From Bacteroidota bacterium (GTDB lineage: Bacteria; Bacteroidota; Bacteroidia; Chitinophagales; Chitinophagaceae): a stretch of DNA of 64,000 bases. Below the pieces are notes generated by a model that saw only the letters and a program-made list of their open reading frames with translations, searched no databases and had not been told where the DNA came from. Shown here piece by piece: positions 61,914-64,000 of the stretch (the stretch's first letter is position 1; the number at the start of each line of letters is the position of its first letter). The DNA is taken from assembly GCA_023423405.1 (NCBI GenBank), contig JAFAFR010000014.1, forward strand, positions 186,001 through 250,000, given 5' to 3'. Both the position numbers and the translations under genes were made by a program.

Positions 61914-63068
61914 TCAATGCAGCTTTCTTCCCTTCCACTGGTAGCTGCCCCATTGGGAAAAGCTGCCGGCAACCACCGTATAAAGAATATGAAGTGGCTG
62001 ACAGGGCAGGAACCAGCGCAGGAGAGAGGTTTTTCCGTAGAAGCGTGCTACCGATCGCATGAAAGGCCACTCCAGCGCTGTTTTCAGCAATATCAACACC
62101 CCGGCTGCCAGCAGTGGCAGGGACTTTCCCAGGAAAAGCGCAACCAGTCCGCCCAGGATCGCCAGCAGCAGCACCAGGTTGGTGATGTATACCAGCGCCA
62201 GCACCGCCAGGATCTTTTTTTCCCGGTAAAAGCGCGCCTTGCTGGCCCAGCGTATGCGCTGCCGGAAAAAAGCCCGCCAGCTATTCTCCACCTGCGTATA
62301 TACGATGGCGTTGGATGTTTTCGCATAGGCCTGGCTGTTGGGAAACACGGCGTTGATCTTGTTCATGAGCAGCATGTCATCGCCCGAAGCCAGTTGGTCT
62401 ACGCCCGCAAAGCCCGACACGGCTTCAAAGGCTGCTTTTGTATAGGCCAGGTTGGAGCCATTGCCCATGCTGTGCAGTCCCAGTCCTGCAGCAGCGGCCG
62501 TGATGCCCTGGAGACTGAGAAAATCGAGCTGCTGAAATACCGAAAGCGTGGTGCGGGGGCCTTCCATGGCTACCGGTCCCGCAACCAGTTGTGCCTGCCT
62601 GCTTTCGTGCAGCCAGGCGATTTCACGGAGCCAGCCCGGGCCGAAGCGGCAATCGGCATCGGTGGTCACCAACAGGGTACCGCGCGCCAGCGCAGCGCCG
62701 ATGCCCAGGGCCTGTTTTTTTGGCGCGGCTCCCGGTCCCCCGGGCAGGTGTTCAGACATGCGCAGCACCCGCAGTCCCGGTACCCGCGCCGCCAGCGCCC
62801 GCGCTGCCGTGTCGTCTTCGCTGAAATCGTCCAGCACCAGGAATTCGCGCAACCCAACGGGGTAATCCAACGCCGCCAGCGCCGCCACGCAAAACCCGAT
62901 CTGCTCCGCCTCATTCCGCGCAGGCACCAGCACGGTGATGAAAGTGGTTGGCTGAAATTCCGGCGGCGCCGGATCTGTCCGCAGCGATTTCCAGCCACGG
63001 TGATAGAGTCCGATCAATGCGCCATAGGCCAACACCAGCAGGTACGATATGCAGAGGAGGAAGATCAA
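61914..63068 (-). CDS. membrane glycosyltransferase family 2 protein (384 aa)
   Basis: An N-terminal membrane helix (IFLLCISYLLVLAYGALIGLY) precedes a GT-A domain (ITVLVPARNEAEQIGFC; acidic motif LLVTTDADCRFG; later ASGDDMLLMNKI; QRIRWASKAR matching QxxRW). Three C-terminal helices follow. The layout is that of processive or carotenoid/lipid-type GT2 enzymes. No ATG gives the N-terminal helix. TTG 63068 overlaps the upstream stop as TTGA (63065-63068), a coupled-translation arrangement that supports this start. Confidence 0.88.
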   Translation of the reverse strand: MIFLLCISYLLVLAYGALIGLYHRGWKSLRTDPAPPEFQPTTFITVLVPARNEAEQIGFCVAALAALDYPVGLREFLVLDDFSEDDTAARALAARVPGLRVLRMSEHLPGGPGAAPKKQALGIGAALARGTLLVTTDADCRFGPGWLREIAWLHESRQAQLVAGPVAMEGPRTTLSVFQQLDFLSLQGITAAAAGLGLHSMGNGSNLAYTKAAFEAVSGFAGVDQLASGDDMLLMNKINAVFPNSQAYAKTSNAIVYTQVENSWRAFFRQRIRWASKARFYREKKILAVLALVYITNLVLLLAILGGLVALFLGKSLPLLAAGVLILLKTALEWPFMRSVARFYGKTSLLRWFLPCQPLHILYTVVAGSFSQWGSYQWKGRKLH

Positions 63069-63880
63069 GGGGTGTTGGCGTTTACGATTTCTGCGGCAAT
63101 ACGCCCGGCCGTGCCGGGCTTGAGCAAACGGTGACCGGCATCCAGGCGGTAGATCCGGAAAACAATGCCCGGCGTTTGTGCGTACACGTTGGTTCGCCGG
63201 CCGGTGATGATGCGATCGTTCTTTCCCAGGAAAACCTGCACGGGGCAACGGCTCAATTGCAGAGCCGGCGCCAGCTTGCGGGCAGCCGGACAAATATCCC
63301 GGAAAAAAGTCCAGCGTTCATAGAGCGCTTTTCTTTCCGCTTCTTCTCCCAGGAAGCGCATGCTGAACTGGTAAATGCCCTCATTCAGCAAACCGACTCC
63401 ATGAAAAGTTCGCATAAGCCCAAAGAGCAGTTTCGGGTTTTCCATGGCCCGGTGAAAAATGCGGTTACCCATTCCCGTTTGTGTGCTGAACCAGTACCAG
63501 AAATTCTGGTGGAACCCATCGGGCGCCAGCAATGCCAACTGCCGCAAACGGGCCGAATGCCTTTCCGCATAACTGAGCGCCAGCCGCGCCCCCATGCTAA
63601 AACCGGCAAGGACAAAAGGCCCTGCGGGATCGGGCAATTTTGCAAGGATGGCCTGGATAAAAGCGTCGAGATCTGCTTCGCCAAAATTATCCCCCTCCCA
63701 GCAGGTATGGCCGTGCAGGGGCAAATCGGGACAAAAAACGCTGTATTCCGGCCCCAGGGCCGCGGCCAGCGCTGCAAAGGAATTCCCCGTTTCCCCATAA
63801 CCATGCAGCGCGATCAGCCCCCGGGGGCCGTTTCCATATACATGGCAATGAATCATATGTTGGTCCAGCGCGATGTCCAT
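63065..63880 (-). CDS. alpha/beta hydrolase (271 aa)
   Basis: The catalytic triad is readable: nucleophile Ser95 in LAGFSMGARL, the Asp in VFLGKNDRIITG and the His in LDAGHRLLKP. The oxyanion motif is LIALHGYGETG. There is no signal peptide, so it is cytoplasmic. The start is ATG 63880 (MDIALDQHMIH); the upstream 63 bases of open frame do not fit the fold. It is co-transcribed with the membrane glycosyltransferase. The substrate is unknown. Confidence 0.9.
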   Translation of the reverse strand: MDIALDQHMIHCHVYGNGPRGLIALHGYGETGNSFAALAAALGPEYSVFCPDLPLHGHTCWEGDNFGEADLDAFIQAILAKLPDPAGPFVLAGFSMGARLALSYAERHSARLRQLALLAPDGFHQNFWYWFSTQTGMGNRIFHRAMENPKLLFGLMRTFHGVGLLNEGIYQFSMRFLGEEAERKALYERWTFFRDICPAARKLAPALQLSRCPVQVFLGKNDRIITGRRTNVYAQTPGIVFRIYRLDAGHRLLKPGTAGRIAAEIVNANTP

Positions 63881-63930
63881 CCTTCCCGCCGAAGATAAGC
63901 GGCCGGTGCAAAAATTGCTGCAAAAGGGGG

Positions 63931-63978
63931 TTGATAATCCCACAAATAAACCCTACATTTGATTAGTTGTTTAACTAA
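63931..63978 (+). promoter_or_regulatory. promoter and inverted-repeat operator for a gene cut by the window edge
   Basis: TTG at 63931-63933 and TACATTTG at 63954-63961 are spaced 20 bp, a full -33/-7 pair. Directly after it TTAGTT-GTTT-AACTAA (63963-63978) is a perfect inverted repeat over the expected start site. This is a typical layout for an autoregulated MarR- or TetR-type repressor gene. Confidence 0.5.
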
Positions 63979-63982
63979 CTAT

Positions 63983-64000
63983 ATGCCAAACAACCAATTC
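63983..64000 (+). CDS. start of an unknown gene (first 6 codons)
   Basis: ATG at 63983 begins MPNNQF and runs off the window. It lies just after a good promoter and an inverted-repeat operator. The product cannot be identified from six residues. Confidence 0.4.

Overview
The window comes from a Bacteroidota chromosome, most likely family Chitinophagaceae. The evidence is a SusC/SusD pair, T9SS and gliding-type C-terminal domains, an alternative complex III operon, the futalosine menaquinone enzyme MqnC, -7 promoter boxes of the form TAnnTTTG, and weak Shine-Dalgarno signals. No insertion sequence, prophage, CRISPR array or rRNA was seen. GC content is moderately high, so long antisense reading frames lie opposite many genes and were treated as shadows.

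Layout. 1-9.5 kb is a beta-glucan (laminarin-type) utilisation locus: a divergent two-component-type propeller regulator (cut by the window edge), SusC, SusD, a PKD lipoprotein and two GH16 glucanases. 9.5-20 kb holds an orphan sensor kinase, uvrB, a T9SS-sorted protein, mqnC with a small membrane protein, a PDZ aspartic protease and an active/inactive pair of M16 peptidases. 20-29 kb holds small lipoproteins, a formylglycine-generating-enzyme-like protein with both catalytic cysteines, an aquaporin, a TonB receptor, a holin-family membrane protein and a fused 2-oxoacid dehydrogenase E1. 29-40.5 kb holds a giant PKD adhesin, an ABC exporter, an M19 dipeptidase, a serine hydrolase, a carboxypeptidase-regulatory-like protein and a DUF6787-PurN fusion.

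40.7-56.7 kb is one respiratory block. Alternative complex III (actA-F) takes electrons from menaquinol. An aa3-type cytochrome oxidase (coxB, coxA, two subunit III proteins, subunit IV) follows, with heme O synthase, a Sco copper chaperone and a DUF420 protein. mqnC at 15-16 kb supplies the quinone pathway. 56.7-64 kb holds an alkyltransferase-like DNA repair protein, trmB, two glycosyltransferases, an FkbM methyltransferase, an Lrp/AsnC regulator, a DppC-type permease and an alpha/beta hydrolase.

The most unusual element is at 59,833-60,180 on the minus strand. Two tandem RNAs fold like class II (leucine-type) tRNAs but carry very long structured variable arms: 121 nt and 188 nt in total length. 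Stem pairs covary between the two copies, and both share an internal loop starting GATAAAC. The anticodon loops are not compatible with normal decoding. The pair has its own promoter and a double terminator and sits divergently from the Lrp/AsnC gene. I know of no described family that matches it.
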